Shown piece after piece: positions 43,690 to 53,490 of a stretch of 64,000 nt of DNA; the first letter of the stretch is position 1; each line of letters starts with the position of its first letter. Source of the DNA: Cyanobium sp. Aljojuca 7A6 (lineage in GTDB: Bacteria > Cyanobacteriota > Cyanobacteriia > PCC-6307 > Cyanobiaceae); NCBI RefSeq assembly GCF_024346455.1, contig NZ_JAGQCY010000005.1:62001-126000 (forward strand), written 5' to 3'. Position numbers and translations under genes: made by a program. The notes beneath the pieces are model-generated. The model was not told the origin of the DNA. It did no database searches and was given only the letters and a program-made list of their open reading frames with translations.

Positions 43690-45093
43690 TCACACCCCCG
43701 GCAGGGGCCAGGCCCGCAGCGCTACGGCGAAGCGCCCCAGCGAAGGATCGGCAGCCGCAGGCGCCTCCAGCCGCCGCAAGTCACCGCCATGGTCACGGGC
43801 CACCTTGGCGGCGATGGCCAGGCCCAGGCCGCAGTGCCCCTCGCCGCCGCGGGCCTGATCGAGCCGCTGGAAGGGCGTCATGGCCTTCTGCCACTGCTCC
43901 GGGTCGATGCCCTCGCCACAATCCCAGACCTGGATTTCAAAGCCACTTTCCACGGGTCCAGCCTCGCCGCGGAGGCGCACCGCCCCGTCGCCCGGGCCGA
44001 GGGGCCGCAGCACCAGCCGCAGGGGCGGCCGGCCGTAGGTGAGGGCGTTGTCGAGCAGGTTGCCCACCGCCCGCGCCAGTGCAATCGGGCGCACCCGCCG
44101 CACCAGGGGCTCCAGATCCAGCTCCAGGGGCACCTCCCCCACCGCCGCCGCTGCCTCCGCCACCAAGGCATCGAGCGGCACGAGCACGGGACTCTCCCCG
44201 GCTTCGGCCCCGGCGAAGATCATGAACTGGCGGGTGATCCGCTCGATCGAGCGGATGTCGGCCTGGGCCCGCTCCAGTTCCTGGGGCGCCATCGGGCCCT
44301 CGGCGGCAAGCGCCAGGCGCAACCGCAGCCGGGTCAGGGGACTGCGCAGGTCATGGGCAATGCCGGCCAGCATCGTGGTCCGCTCCCGGCCGGAGTCCTC
44401 CAGCCGCAGCAGCATGGCGTTGAAGCGGGCCATCAGCTGCCGCACCGCCGGGGCGCCCTGGTCCGGCAGGGCTTCCGGCAGAGCTTCCAGGCCCACGTCG
44501 GCCAGGGCCTCCTGCAGACGGGTCAGGGGCCGCTGAATCTCCAGCGTCAGGAAGAGCAACAGGGCCCCGAGTGCGCCCAGGCCGATCGACATGGACAGCA
44601 GCAAGGGATCGGGCGGCCAGCCCCGCGGTGAGGGCAGGGAGACGAACAGCCACACCGGCTCGAGGGGAGAGGCCATCTCCACCCACACCCCCCGCTGCGG
44701 GGAAAAGGCCGGCTGCACCGCCGGACAACGGCCCAGCCGGCGGCACAGCTCCGCCTGCAGCCGCTCGGCCTGCCAGCGCAGCCGCCGGTCCCCCCGGCCC
44801 ACCCACCTCGCCGTTGCCGCCGGCTCTGGCCGGCGGCCCACCACCAGCTGCATGCCGCTGATCTGGCCAAGCACCTCCGGGCTGAAGCGTTCCAGGGCCA
44901 CCTCCCCCAGCACCAGATTCGAGGCCACCTCCGAGCCCGTCTGAATCAGCAGCTGCTGGGCCAGGCGCCGACCCAGCAGCAGGTGCAGCAGCAGCAGGCT
45001 GAGGGCGGCCGCGCCGGTGCCAGCCAGCAGGTAAGCCAGCGTGCGCCCCAGCGACGGCCGCCAGAAGCGATCAGGACTGGCGGGGCTTGCCAT
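43690..45093 (-). CDS. envZ: Sensor histidine kinase (EnvZ-type)
   Basis: About 467 residues. A membrane helix near the start (TLAYLLAGTGAAALSLLLLH) is followed by an extracytoplasmic sensor region, a second helix (MSIGLGALGALLLFLTLEI) and a HAMP segment. The dimerisation/phosphoacceptor helix is LAGIAHDLRSPLTRLRLRLA, and the ATPase domain shows NLLDNALTYG (N box) and HCGLGLAIAAKV (G box). The H-box Asp after His (HDLRSP) fits EnvZ-like kinases. Its start overlaps the response regulator gene by about 23 bases. The signal sensed is unknown. Confidence 0.88.
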   Translation of the reverse strand: MASPASPDRFWRPSLGRTLAYLLAGTGAAALSLLLLHLLLGRRLAQQLLIQTGSEVASNLVLGEVALERFSPEVLGQISGMQLVVGRRPEPAATARWVGRGDRRLRWQAERLQAELCRRLGRCPAVQPAFSPQRGVWVEMASPLEPVWLFVSLPSPRGWPPDPLLLSMSIGLGALGALLLFLTLEIQRPLTRLQEALADVGLEALPEALPDQGAPAVRQLMARFNAMLLRLEDSGRERTTMLAGIAHDLRSPLTRLRLRLALAAEGPMAPQELERAQADIRSIERITRQFMIFAGAEAGESPVLVPLDALVAEAAAAVGEVPLELDLEPLVRRVRPIALARAVGNLLDNALTYGRPPLRLVLRPLGPGDGAVRLRGEAGPVESGFEIQVWDCGEGIDPEQWQKAMTPFQRLDQARGGEGHCGLGLAIAAKVARDHGGDLRRLEAPAAADPSLGRFAVALRAWPLPGV

Positions 45094-45796
45094 CGGGGAC
45101 GAACACGTAGCCATAGCCCCAGACCGTCTGCACATAGCGGGGCCGGGCCGGCTCCGGTTCGATCAGCCGCCGCAGCCGTGAGACCTGCACATCCATGCTG
45201 CGACTGTCGGTGTCGCTGCCCGGGCCCCGGGCCAGTTCGATCAGCCGCTCCCGTGACAGGGGCCGGTGGGGGTGCTGCACGAAGGCCGCCAGCAAGGCGA
45301 ACTCGCCGCCGGTGATCGTCAGCGCCTCCCCCTGGCGCTCCAGGGTGCGGGCCGCCAGATCCACCTCGAGGTCGCCGAACCCGATCCGGGCCCCATCGGG
45401 CTGGGGCAATCCGCCGGGGAGAGTGCCGCGGCGACGCAACACCGCCTCGATCCGGGCTGTCAGCTCCCGCGGCAGGAAGGGCTTGGCCAGGTAGTCGTCG
45501 GCCCCCTGCTCCAGGCCGATGATCCGATCCACCGCATCGGCCCGGGCCGTCAGCATCAGCACGGGCAGGTCGTCCTCCCCGTCCCGCAGGCGCCGCAGCA
45601 AGGTGAGGCCGTCGTCGCCGGGCAGCATCAGGTCGAGCACCAGCAGGTCAGGACGCTGGCCCTCCAGCCGGGCCATCAGCTGGGCGCCATCGCCCATGCA
45701 GCGGACCTCGTAGCCCTGGTCACCCAGGTAGGTGGACAGGAGATGGCGCAGATCCGGATCGTCATCCACCACCCAGATCCGATGGGGTCGGCCCAT
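45071..45796 (-). CDS. ompR: OmpR-family response regulator
   Basis: 241 residues. The receiver domain has the acidic pocket IWVVDDDPDLRHLL, phosphoacceptor Asp55 in LLVLDLMLPGDDG, and Lys in GADDYLAKPFLPRELTAR. The winged-helix DNA-binding domain carries LLAAFVQHPHRPLSRERL, SRSMDVQVSRLRRLIEPEPA and YVQTVWGYGYVFVPDG, close to OmpR itself. It is the cognate partner of the downstream kinase. An exported-protein gene ends four bases upstream of its start. Confidence 0.92.
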   Translation of the reverse strand: MGRPHRIWVVDDDPDLRHLLSTYLGDQGYEVRCMGDGAQLMARLEGQRPDLLVLDLMLPGDDGLTLLRRLRDGEDDLPVLMLTARADAVDRIIGLEQGADDYLAKPFLPRELTARIEAVLRRRGTLPGGLPQPDGARIGFGDLEVDLAARTLERQGEALTITGGEFALLAAFVQHPHRPLSRERLIELARGPGSDTDSRSMDVQVSRLRRLIEPEPARPRYVQTVWGYGYVFVPDGKPRQS

Positions 45797-45799
45797 GGT

Positions 45800-46591
45800 T
45801 CAGAGCTCGAGCGACTGGCGATCGGCGACAACGCGCACACGCTTGGTGGCGCTGACGATGCCGTTGGGGTGCACCAGCAGCACGGCCCAGGTCTGGGAAC
45901 CGGGGGAGAGGGGAGCCTGCACGATCTTGAACAGCCCGCCGCCGCCGAGGGCGCCAAGTTCCATGCTCGGGCTGGCCATCGTGGCCTGCTGCTGGGGGGT
46001 GATGGCCGCAATGCCCCCAGCGGAGAGGGCACCGTCGAGGGGATCGTCGAAGATCACGTCGACGTCGTAGCGCTGGCCGGTCAGCACCGCGTCGGGGATC
46101 AGCAGGCTCACCGGCAGGGGCTTGTCACCGCTGCGCAGCAACGACTGCTCCCGCAGCACCGTCTGGCCATTGATGCGGGTTCCGTCGCTTTGCAGGGCCA
46201 GCTGCTGCTCCGCCTCCAGCCGGTAGGTGGTGCCGCCCTGACGCCGGGTGCCATCCACCCGGAGGGTCACCGTGGGCTGGCCGTCGCGCATCTGGGCGCC
46301 GCTGCGCAGCTGCCAGCGGGCATCGGGAAACTGCTGCCGCAGCAAGCGGCGGCGGCTTTCCAGCTGGGCGGGATCCAGCCCAGGCCCCGCCTGCAGCAGA
46401 GCAGCCAGGGCCGTGTCGGAGCTGCTGTTGAGGGCACTTTCGAGGGCCTGCAGCTGGGCGGGCGAGGGCGGGGCCGCCAGGGCGGGGGCCACACCAGCGC
46501 CGGCCAGCACGATGGTCGCCAGCAGAGCGCCCAGCCGCTGCGACGGCTGAACCGGGGGGAGGGAGGCGTTCGGCAGGCGGGACGGGACCAT
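45800..46591 (-). CDS. Exported hypothetical protein
   Basis: 263 residues. The N-terminus MVPSRLPNASLPPVQPSQRL leads to a hydrophobic stretch (LGALLATIVLAGAGVAPALA), a plausible signal peptide. The mature region has beta-rich parts TVTLRVDGTRRQGGTTYRLE and ARWQLRSGAQM, and ends TKRVRVVADRQSLEL. No known domain identified. It sits immediately upstream of the OmpR/EnvZ-type genes on the same strand, so it may be co-transcribed and regulated with them. Divergent from murG. Confidence 0.7.
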   Translation of the reverse strand: MVPSRLPNASLPPVQPSQRLGALLATIVLAGAGVAPALAAPPSPAQLQALESALNSSSDTALAALLQAGPGLDPAQLESRRRLLRQQFPDARWQLRSGAQMRDGQPTVTLRVDGTRRQGGTTYRLEAEQQLALQSDGTRINGQTVLREQSLLRSGDKPLPVSLLIPDAVLTGQRYDVDVIFDDPLDGALSAGGIAAITPQQQATMASPSMELGALGGGGLFKIVQAPLSPGSQTWAVLLVHPNGIVSATKRVRVVADRQSLEL

Positions 46592-46668
46592 GGAGAGGGA
46601 GGGAACCGGGGCGGCGGTGAGCGGACCGGAATCGGCTTTTAAGTTAGGCGCGCTCGTCCCACCCGCCC

Positions 46669-47751
46669 ATGCCGACCCTGCTGATCGCCGCCAGCGGCAC
46701 GGGTGGCCACCTGTTCCCCGCCCTGGCGGTGGCCGAAGCTCTTCCCGCCGACTGGCAGGTGCACTGGGTGGGGGTACCGAACCGGTTGGAGACCGACCTT
46801 GTCCCCAGCCGGTACCCCCTGCACATGGTGCGGGCCGGCGGACTGCAGGGACGGGGGCTGCGGAAGCTCTGGAACCTGCTGCAACTGCTGCTGGCGGTGC
46901 TGCCGATGCGGCGCCTGATCCGACGGGAGGGGGTGAGCGCGGTGTTCAGCAGCGGCGGGTACATCGCCGCGCCGGCGATCCTGGCCGCCCGCTGGTGCGG
47001 GGTGCCAGTGGTGCTGCACGAAAGCAACGCCATTCCGGGCCGGGTGACCCGGCTGCTGGGCCCCCTCTGCACCCGGGTGGCGGTGGGCCTCCCCCAGGCA
47101 GCCGAGCGCTTGCCCCGCTGCCGACCCCTGGTGTGCGGCACCCCGGTACGGCGGGACTTCCTTACCCCCTCGCCCCTGCCGGAGTGGGTGCCCGGAGGTG
47201 ACGGCCCCCTGCTGCTGGTGATGGGGGGCAGCCAGGGGGCCCTGCGCCTCAACCGCATGGTGCGGCCCCTGCTGCCGCAACTGGCGTCCAGCGGTTGCCG
47301 CATCGTGCACCTCACGGGCAGCCAGGATCCTGAGGCTGGAACGCTGCAGCTCGACGGGGTGGTGGAGCGAGCCTTCAGCGACGAACTTCCGGGCCTGCTG
47401 CAGCACTGCGATCTAGCCGTCAGCCGGGCCGGCGCCGGCAGCCTCAGCGAGTTGGCCGTCTGTGGCACGCCGGCAATCCTGGTGCCCTTCCCGGCGGCCG
47501 CCGACCGGCATCAGGACGCCAATGCCGCCGCCGCCGCCAGCCTGGGTGCCGCGGTGATCGTCTGGCAGCACGAGCCAGGCGAACCGGCCCTGGAGCGGGC
47601 TGTGTGGCGGCTGCTGGGGCCCCGCCTGCGGGGCAGCCCCGCCGGCGCCGATCCCCTGGTGCCGATGGGCGACGGCATGGAGGCCCTGGCGGTGCGGGAC
47701 GCCGACCGACGGCTGGTGCAGGTGCTGGAGCAGCTCATCGGCCGCGGCTGA
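46669..47751 (+). CDS. murG: UDP-GlcNAc transferase MurG (peptidoglycan lipid II synthesis)
   Basis: 360 residues. GT28 fold with the first GGxxx loop [20 protein letters not shown] (residues 5-24), the [13 protein letters not shown] stretch, and the donor-side [12 protein letters not shown] loop followed by [20 protein letters not shown], the core of the MurG donor motif. It transfers GlcNAc to lipid I at the inner face of the membrane. Its end overlaps the convergent aminotransferase gene by 17 bases. No other mur genes are close, which is common in cyanobacteria. Confidence 0.96.
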   Translation: MPTLLIAASGTGGHLFPALAVAEALPADWQVHWVGVPNRLETDLVPSRYPLHMVRAGGLQGRGLRKLWNLLQLLLAVLPMRRLIRREGVSAVFSSGGYIAAPAILAARWCGVPVVLHESNAIPGRVTRLLGPLCTRVAVGLPQAAERLPRCRPLVCGTPVRRDFLTPSPLPEWVPGGDGPLLLVMGGSQGALRLNRMVRPLLPQLASSGCRIVHLTGSQDPEAGTLQLDGVVERAFSDELPGLLQHCDLAVSRAGAGSLSELAVCGTPAILVPFPAAADRHQDANAAAAASLGAAVIVWQHEPGEPALERAVWRLLGPRLRGSPAGADPLVPMGDGMEALAVRDADRRLVQVLEQLIGRG

Positions 47752-48907
47752 TCTGCTCCAGGGCCGCCAGCAGGCGCCGGTTGCCGGCCCTGTCCTGGAC
47801 GGCGATCCGCAGCCAGTTGTCGCCGAGGCCCTCGAAGGAGCGGCAGTCGCGCACCAGGATCCGGTGCTGACGTTCCAGTGCCAACCGAAGTGGCTGGAGC
47901 GAACCGGCCGCTGCTGTGCTCCGCACCAGCAGGTAGTTGGCGGCCGAGGGCAGGGGCTCCAGTCCGGGCACCTGGGCCAGACGCCCCGCCAGCCAGGCCC
48001 CCTCTGCGGCCACCCAGTGCTGCACCCGCTGCTGCCAGCGCCGCAGGCCGGCCTGATCGGCCATCAGAGCCTGCCCCGCCGCCGCCGCCAGGCCGTTGAC
48101 GGGCCAGGGGTCGCGCCAGGCGGCCCAGCGGGACAGCCGCTCAGCGCCACCCAGGGCGTAGCCGAGCCGCAGTCCGGCGATCGAGAACAGCTTGGTGAGG
48201 CTGCGAATCACCACGAGGTTGGGATGGGCTTTCAGGAGCGTCACCAGCGACTGGTCCTCCCCGTCGGGCACCAGCGGCAGGAACGCCTCATCGGCCACCA
48301 CCAGGGCAAAACGCTCCAGCAGGGGTTCCAGCGAGGCCCGGCTCCAGAGCTGGCCGGTGGGGTTGTGGGGATTGGTGAGCCACAGCACGGCCGGACGGGA
48401 TGACGCGGCGGCCGCTGCCAGCGGCCAGGCGCAGGGGCCGGCGCCACACCAGTCCAGGGGCAGCGGCAGGCCTAGCCACGCGCCGCCCCAGCAGTCCAGG
48501 GCCCGGCGGTAGTCGGCGAACCCTGGCTCCGGCAGCAGGCTCAGGCCACTGGCGGCGGCGTCCCGCGCCGCCCAGGTGAACAGTTCGGCGGCGCCGTTGC
48601 CAGGCAGGACCATGGCCGGGTCGAGCCCGTGCCAGGCGGCGATGGCCCCGCGCAGGGCCCGGTAGTCCCGATCGGGGTAGTCGCGCAGATCGCTGCCCAG
48701 CGCCCGGTGCAGCAGGCGCTTCAGCCGGGGCGGCGGACCGAAGGGCACCAGGGAGGCGCTGGCGTCCAGCAACTGGGCCGGCCGGCATCCGAGACGTCGG
48801 GCGGCCGCCTGGAGATTGCCGCCATGGGGTTCCGGCGGTTCAGGTAGCCCCGTCACCGGGTGGGGAGCTGGCACCGGCTCCAGGGAACATTCAGGCGTTA
48901 ATAACAC
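47735..48907 (-). CDS. cobC: Threonine-phosphate decarboxylase / CobC-like aminotransferase
   Basis: About 390 residues from a GTG; other GTG starts at 48874 or 48856 are possible. [20 protein letters not shown] is the typical N-terminus of CobC/CobD-type enzymes, followed by [16 protein letters not shown]-enzyme motifs are [26 protein letters not shown] and the lysine motif [20 protein letters not shown]. These enzymes supply aminopropanol phosphate for cobalamin synthesis; HisC is the alternative, but the HGGN start favours CobC. It is divergent from the MoxR operon. Confidence 0.82.
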   Translation of the reverse strand: MLLTPECSLEPVPAPHPVTGLPEPPEPHGGNLQAAARRLGCRPAQLLDASASLVPFGPPPRLKRLLHRALGSDLRDYPDRDYRALRGAIAAWHGLDPAMVLPGNGAAELFTWAARDAAASGLSLLPEPGFADYRRALDCWGGAWLGLPLPLDWCGAGPCAWPLAAAAASSRPAVLWLTNPHNPTGQLWSRASLEPLLERFALVVADEAFLPLVPDGEDQSLVTLLKAHPNLVVIRSLTKLFSIAGLRLGYALGGAERLSRWAAWRDPWPVNGLAAAAGQALMADQAGLRRWQQRVQHWVAAEGAWLAGRLAQVPGLEPLPSAANYLLVRSTAAAGSLQPLRLALERQHRILVRDCRSFEGLGDNWLRIAVQDRAGNRRLLAALEQISRGR

Positions 48908-48962
48908 GGAAGGGTGGCGGTGCTGCTGCAATAGGGGAACCACCGGTGACCGCACCCGCCCC

Positions 48963-49874
48963 GTGCCCTCCTCCCCCCTCCAGCCGGTGATCAGCGCGAT
49001 CGGTGAGGTGTTGCTGGGCAAGGAGCACCAGGTGCGGCTGGCCCTGGCCTGCCTGCTGGCCCGCGGCCACCTGCTGATCGAGGACCTGCCCGGCATGGGC
49101 AAGACCACCCTGGCGGAGGCCCTGGCCCGCAGCTTCGGGCTCGGTTTCAAGCGGGTGAGCTTCACCAGTGACCTGCTGCCCGCCGATCTGACCGGACTGA
49201 ACGTGTTCGACCCCGGCGCCGCCAGCTTCCATTTCCAGCCCGGTCCCCTGTTCAGCCAGGTGCTGCTGGCCGACGAGATCAACCGGGCCAGCCCCCGCAC
49301 CCAGAGCGCCCTGCTGGAGGCGATGGCCGCCGGGAGGGTGAGCGTGGACGGCGTCAGCCATCCCCTGCCCCAGCCCTTTCTGGTGATCGCCACCCAGAAC
49401 GGCCTCGACCAGGGGGGAACCTCGGCCCTGCCGGAATCCCAGCTGGACAGGTTCCTGATGCGCCTCAGCCTCGGCTACCCCCCCCGCCAGGCAGAACGGG
49501 CCCTGCTGCAGGGCGAGGGTCTGCGGCCCGATGGCCTCAGCGGCGCCTTCGGGCCGCAGGATCTGCTGGAGCTGCAGGCCCGTTGCGAGCGGCAGCACTG
49601 CAGCGCCGCCCTGCTCGACTACGTGCTCGACCTGCTGGACCGCAGCCGCAGCCAGCCGGCCCAGGGCCATCCCCTCTCCCCCCGGGCCGGGCTGGCCCTG
49701 GTGGCCGCCGCCCGCGCCTGGTCGCTGCTGGAGGGTCGCGAGCATGTGATTCCAGACGATGTCCAGGCGGTGCTGGCCGCCGTCTGCGAGCACCGCATGG
49801 ACGGCGGCCAGCGGGGGGAGAGCGATGGGAAGCTGAGCCAGCGACTCCAGGCGGGTGTCGATGGACTTCGGTAG
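48963..49874 (+). CDS. MoxR-type AAA ATPase
   Basis: About 303 residues from a GTG. AAA+ motifs: Walker A IEDLPGMGKTTLAEAL, Walker B LLADEINRASPRTQSALLEA, sensor 1 VIATQNGLDQGG, and LPESQLDRFLMRLSLGYP. The C-terminal lid is SPRAGLALVAAARAWSLLEG. MoxR ATPases are chaperone-like and usually found with DUF58 and transglutaminase genes, exactly the neighbours here. The DUF58 gene starts inside its last codons. Confidence 0.92.
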   Translation: MPSSPLQPVISAIGEVLLGKEHQVRLALACLLARGHLLIEDLPGMGKTTLAEALARSFGLGFKRVSFTSDLLPADLTGLNVFDPGAASFHFQPGPLFSQVLLADEINRASPRTQSALLEAMAAGRVSVDGVSHPLPQPFLVIATQNGLDQGGTSALPESQLDRFLMRLSLGYPPRQAERALLQGEGLRPDGLSGAFGPQDLLELQARCERQHCSAALLDYVLDLLDRSRSQPAQGHPLSPRAGLALVAAARAWSLLEGREHVIPDDVQAVLAAVCEHRMDGGQRGESDGKLSQRLQAGVDGLR

Positions 49875-50772
49875 GCCCCAGCAGGGGGAGCGGGTGCGCC
49901 TGCGGATGCGGAACCTCTACATCCTGCCGACGCGCTTCGGCTGGCTCTGGCTGGCGGGCACCGTGTTGCTGCAGGTGATCGGCGTCCAGATGCAGAGCAA
50001 CGGCACGCTGCTGCTGAGCTTCCTGATGCTCAGCCTGTTCCTGCTCACCCTGCACCTCACCCACTTCAACCTGCAGGGTGTGGAACTGGGCTGCGGGGCC
50101 CCGGCGCCGGGCTTCGCCGGGGCCCCGGTGGCCTATCCGATCCAGGTGCGCTGCCCCGGCCGCAGCGAAGGGGTGCGTCTGCGGCTGGCGGGAGAGGCGG
50201 CGGGTGCCCCGTTTTCTCTGTCGCCGGGGGAGCACGCGCTCACCGTGACCTGGACGCCTCCTGGGCGGGGCTGGCACAAACCTGGATTGCTACGCGTCCA
50301 GACCACCGCGCCCCTGGGGCTGTTCTGCTGCTGGTCGCGCTGGTACCCGGAGGCGGCCCAGCTGATCTACCCGGCCCGCCGGGCAGGACCGGTGCGGCTG
50401 CTGGCCGGTGCCAGCGCCCCAATGGCCGGTGAGCCGGCCGTCGCCAGCCGCCAGGACGGCAGCGACGACTGGCGCGACCTGGCCCCCCATCGCCCCCAGG
50501 ACAGCCCGAGCCGGCTGGCCTGGAAGCTGCTGGCCCAGGGGCGGGGCGAGTACGCCAAGCGGTTCCTGGACCAACCGGACACGGCACCGCTGCTGGCCCC
50601 GGACCCTGGGGTGCCCCTGGAGGTGGCTCTCGAACACCTGAGTGAGCGCATCTGGAGCTACCACGGCCAAGGCCTCAGCTATGGCCTGGTGCTGAGTGGC
50701 CAGAGCATCGAGCCCGGCCGGGGGATGGTTCACCGCGACCAGTGCCTGGCGGCCCTGGCCTGTTGCCGATGA
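49861..50772 (+). CDS. DUF58 domain protein
   Basis: 303 residues from MDFGRPQQGERVRLRMRNLY. Two N-terminal membrane helices (FGWLWLAGTVLLQVIGVQMQ; LLLSFLMLSLFLLTLHLTHF) are followed by a beta-rich region and the DUF58-type block DDWRDLAPHRPQDSPSRLAW, a weak version of the usual Y-x-x-GDxxRxIDW motif. It starts within moxR and overlaps the next gene (ATGA). Such proteins work with MoxR and a transglutaminase-like protein in an unknown envelope process. Confidence 0.85.
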   Translation: MDFGRPQQGERVRLRMRNLYILPTRFGWLWLAGTVLLQVIGVQMQSNGTLLLSFLMLSLFLLTLHLTHFNLQGVELGCGAPAPGFAGAPVAYPIQVRCPGRSEGVRLRLAGEAAGAPFSLSPGEHALTVTWTPPGRGWHKPGLLRVQTTAPLGLFCCWSRWYPEAAQLIYPARRAGPVRLLAGASAPMAGEPAVASRQDGSDDWRDLAPHRPQDSPSRLAWKLLAQGRGEYAKRFLDQPDTAPLLAPDPGVPLEVALEHLSERIWSYHGQGLSYGLVLSGQSIEPGRGMVHRDQCLAALACCR

Positions 50773-52628
50773 GCCGCGCTGCTGCTCCCTTGCAGTGGCT
50801 CACCATGGGCCTGCTGACCGTGGGTCTGCTGGGCCTGTCGCCGGCCCTGTCCCTGAGCCTGCTGGCCTTCGGCCTGGCCGTGCTGACGGCCCTCAAGCTG
50901 CGCGAAGCCCGCAGCCTCGAGGAACGGCGGGTGGTGGCCCTGCTGCAGCTGGTCGGTGCCGGTCTGCTGGCGGCCCTGCGGCCCGAACTGGGCCCGAGCC
51001 TGCTGCAGGGCCTGGCCATCCTGATGGCCCTGGCCGGCCTGCTGGCCCTGGAACTGGGGGCGGGTCCGGACTGGAAAGCACTGATGCGCCGCAGCCTGCA
51101 GGTGCTGGTGGCGGCGCTGCCGATCGCCCTGGTGCTGTTCCTGCTGCTGCCCCGGCTGATGCCCTTCAGCAGCCTGGGATCGGGCCATGGCATGGGGGCG
51201 ATGACCGGCCTCAGCGACAGCATGGACCCGGGCTCCATCGCCAGGCTCGCCGTCAGCCGGGAAGCCGCGGCCCGTGTTGCCTTCCCCCTCGGCGGCGGAC
51301 CACCCCCTCTGGAGCAGCGCTACTGGCGGGTTCTGGTGCATGAACGCTTCGATGGCCGCAGCTGGCGCAGCACCGCCCCGCCGTTCCCCAGGCCTGCGGC
51401 CGGCCAGCCCCCCGCGCCGGCACCGACGCCCGCCGCCCCGGGGGAAGGGATCCAGCTCTGGCTGGTGGAACCCAGCGGCCTGTCGGCGGTTCCCTGGAGC
51501 GGCGCCGGCCGGCCCCTCTCGCCCGACCTGACCCCACAGCGCAGCGGCGAACTGCTGAACCGGGCGCCGGGCAGCCAACGGCGTGTCTACGCCCTCACCC
51601 GGACGGCGGATCCGGGCGACTGGCGCACGGAACCGCCCGGGCCCATCGATCTGGTCCTGCCCCGGGGCGAGAACCCACGACTGGAGGCCCTGGCCGCTGG
51701 CTGGGGACGCCTCGGCAGCGACCGGGAGCGGCTGAACGCCGCCGGCAGCTGGTTCCGCAGCCAACCGTTCCGTTACACCCTTGAGCCCGGGGCCCTGCCG
51801 CGCCAGGCCCCCCTCGACCATTTCCTCTTCGAAACCCGGCTCGGCTTCTGCGGCCACTACGCCAGCGCCTTCACCACCCTGATGCGGGCGGCGGGGGTGC
51901 CGGCACGGGTGGTGAGCGGCTACCGCGGCGGCCAGTGGGTGCAGCCGGTGGGGGGCACCGGCTACGTGGACCTGCGCCAGGCCGATGCCCACGCCTGGAG
52001 CGAGGTGTGGCTGCAAGGCGAAGGCTGGCAACGGGTCGATCCCACCGCCTGGGCCGATGGGGACCCACTGGCGACCGCGGAGACCAGCGGCGAGACAGCC
52101 ACCGGCACCGCCCCCTGGGACTGGCTGCAGCGGCAGTGGTGGGGCCTCGACATCGCCTGGGCCCGCTGGTGGCTGGGGTACGACAGCGAGCAGCAACAGG
52201 CCCTGGTGCAGCGGCTGCTGGGCGACCAGCGCCATCTGCTCGGGCTGGTGGTGTTGCTGGCGGTGGCCATCAGCCTGGCCGCCAGCCTGGGGGGCCTGGG
52301 CTGGCTGGGCCGCCGCCGCAGCGGCGATACCCTGCGCCTGGAGCTGGAGCACACCCTGCGGGCCTTCGCCAGGCACGGCATGGCGCCCGATGCGGGGGAA
52401 ACCCTCCCCGTCTTCGCCCAGCGGCTGACGCAGCGATGGCCGGCCCTGGGCGATCCCCTCAACGCGTATGTGGGGAACTACCAGCGGCAGCGCTTCGCCA
52501 GCACCCCCAGCCGTGCGGGACGGCGAGAGACTCGGCGGCTGGGACGGGCCCTGCGCCGTTCCCTGCGAACCGGCAACCTGCCAAAAGAAGCGGTACAACG
52601 GGGGGTACCCCTGAACAGGCGACCATGA
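50769..52628 (+). CDS. TgpA-like transglutaminase-domain membrane protein (DUF3488)
   Basis: 619 residues. Several N-terminal helices (TMGLLTVGLLGLSPALSLSL; SLQVLVAALPIALVLFLLLP) form the DUF3488 part. The periplasmic transglutaminase core has the catalytic Cys in LGFCGHYASAFTTLMRAAGV, His in DAHAWSEVWLQGEGW, and Asp in VDPTAW. A final helix (LLGLVVLLAVAISLAASLGG) and a DUF4129-like tail follow. This matches the TgpA family. It is joined by ATGA overlaps to DUF58 and to the pentapeptide gene. Confidence 0.9.
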   Translation: MSRAAAPLQWLTMGLLTVGLLGLSPALSLSLLAFGLAVLTALKLREARSLEERRVVALLQLVGAGLLAALRPELGPSLLQGLAILMALAGLLALELGAGPDWKALMRRSLQVLVAALPIALVLFLLLPRLMPFSSLGSGHGMGAMTGLSDSMDPGSIARLAVSREAAARVAFPLGGGPPPLEQRYWRVLVHERFDGRSWRSTAPPFPRPAAGQPPAPAPTPAAPGEGIQLWLVEPSGLSAVPWSGAGRPLSPDLTPQRSGELLNRAPGSQRRVYALTRTADPGDWRTEPPGPIDLVLPRGENPRLEALAAGWGRLGSDRERLNAAGSWFRSQPFRYTLEPGALPRQAPLDHFLFETRLGFCGHYASAFTTLMRAAGVPARVVSGYRGGQWVQPVGGTGYVDLRQADAHAWSEVWLQGEGWQRVDPTAWADGDPLATAETSGETATGTAPWDWLQRQWWGLDIAWARWWLGYDSEQQQALVQRLLGDQRHLLGLVVLLAVAISLAASLGGLGWLGRRRSGDTLRLELEHTLRAFARHGMAPDAGETLPVFAQRLTQRWPALGDPLNAYVGNYQRQRFASTPSRAGRRETRRLGRALRRSLRTGNLPKEAVQRGVPLNRRP

Positions 52629-53458
52629 CCAGCGTGCACGGGTCCGCCCGGAGCCAGATCCACCTCAGGGGCCTGCTGTTCACCGGCGCGGCGTTGCTGG
52701 CCCTGCTGCTGCCCGGGGCCGTCCAGGGGCGCAACGACGACGACCTTCTCCGCCTGCTGAATCAGCGGAACTGCCCCGGCTGCAAACTTCAGGATGCCGA
52801 CCTGGTCCATGCCGACCTGCGGGATGCGGATCTGCGCGGGGCCAAGCTTCAGCGCGCCAATCTGGGCCAGGCCCGGCTGGACGGGGCGCGTCTTGAGGGG
52901 GCCGACCTGCGCTTCACCAGTCTCCAGGGAGCCTCCCTGCGGGGCGCCGATCTGCGCGGCGCCAACCTGGAGGGCACCGACCTGCGCCAGAGCGATCTGA
53001 GCGGCGCCCAGCTTGACCCCGGCGGTCTCGCCCGCAGCCACTGGCAGGACGCCAGAGGTGTCGCCCCCACGGTGCTGAGCTACCCCGAACTGCACAACGC
53101 GGGCGTCACTGCGGCCCTGGAGGGCCGCCATCCCCAGGCGGAGCAGCTGTTTTCCGAGGCGATCCGGCTGCAACCCGAGGCAGCGATCAGCTGGGTGGCC
53201 CGGGGCCTGAGCCGCACGGAACAAGGCAAGACGGAGCTGGCCGCTCAAGACATTAACTATGCCGCCGTCCTTTACGGCCAGGCCGGCGAGGAGGCCCAGG
53301 CGAAACAGCTGACAAGCGTTGCCGCAGCGATATTGAAACCCAATCGCAAAGCCGACCAAGGCAGTGCCTTGGGAGGTCAATTACTTACAGGCGCAGCCGG
53401 CTTTGCTCAGTTTGTGGCGCCCCTGGCTCTTAAGTTCCTGCTCCCCTTGGCATTCTGA
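52625..53458 (+). CDS. Exported pentapeptide-repeat protein
   Basis: 277 residues. A signal peptide or anchor (GLLFTGAALLALLLPGAVQG) precedes a short CPGCKLQDADL lead-in and about ten A(D/N)LxX pentapeptides (LRDADLRGAKLQRANLGQAR; GADLRGANLEGTDLRQSDL). A TPR-like helical pair follows (ALEGRHPQAEQLFSEAIRL), and the C-terminus is hydrophobic. Pentapeptide repeats form a right-handed beta helix used for protein contacts. The start overlaps the transglutaminase gene stop (ATGA), so it belongs to the MoxR operon. The 3' end becomes AT-richer. Confidence 0.85.
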   Translation: MTSVHGSARSQIHLRGLLFTGAALLALLLPGAVQGRNDDDLLRLLNQRNCPGCKLQDADLVHADLRDADLRGAKLQRANLGQARLDGARLEGADLRFTSLQGASLRGADLRGANLEGTDLRQSDLSGAQLDPGGLARSHWQDARGVAPTVLSYPELHNAGVTAALEGRHPQAEQLFSEAIRLQPEAAISWVARGLSRTEQGKTELAAQDINYAAVLYGQAGEEAQAKQLTSVAAAILKPNRKADQGSALGGQLLTGAAGFAQFVAPLALKFLLPLAF

Positions 53459-53490
53459 CAAGAAGACAAGATGCCAACTTTCGCGTCTTC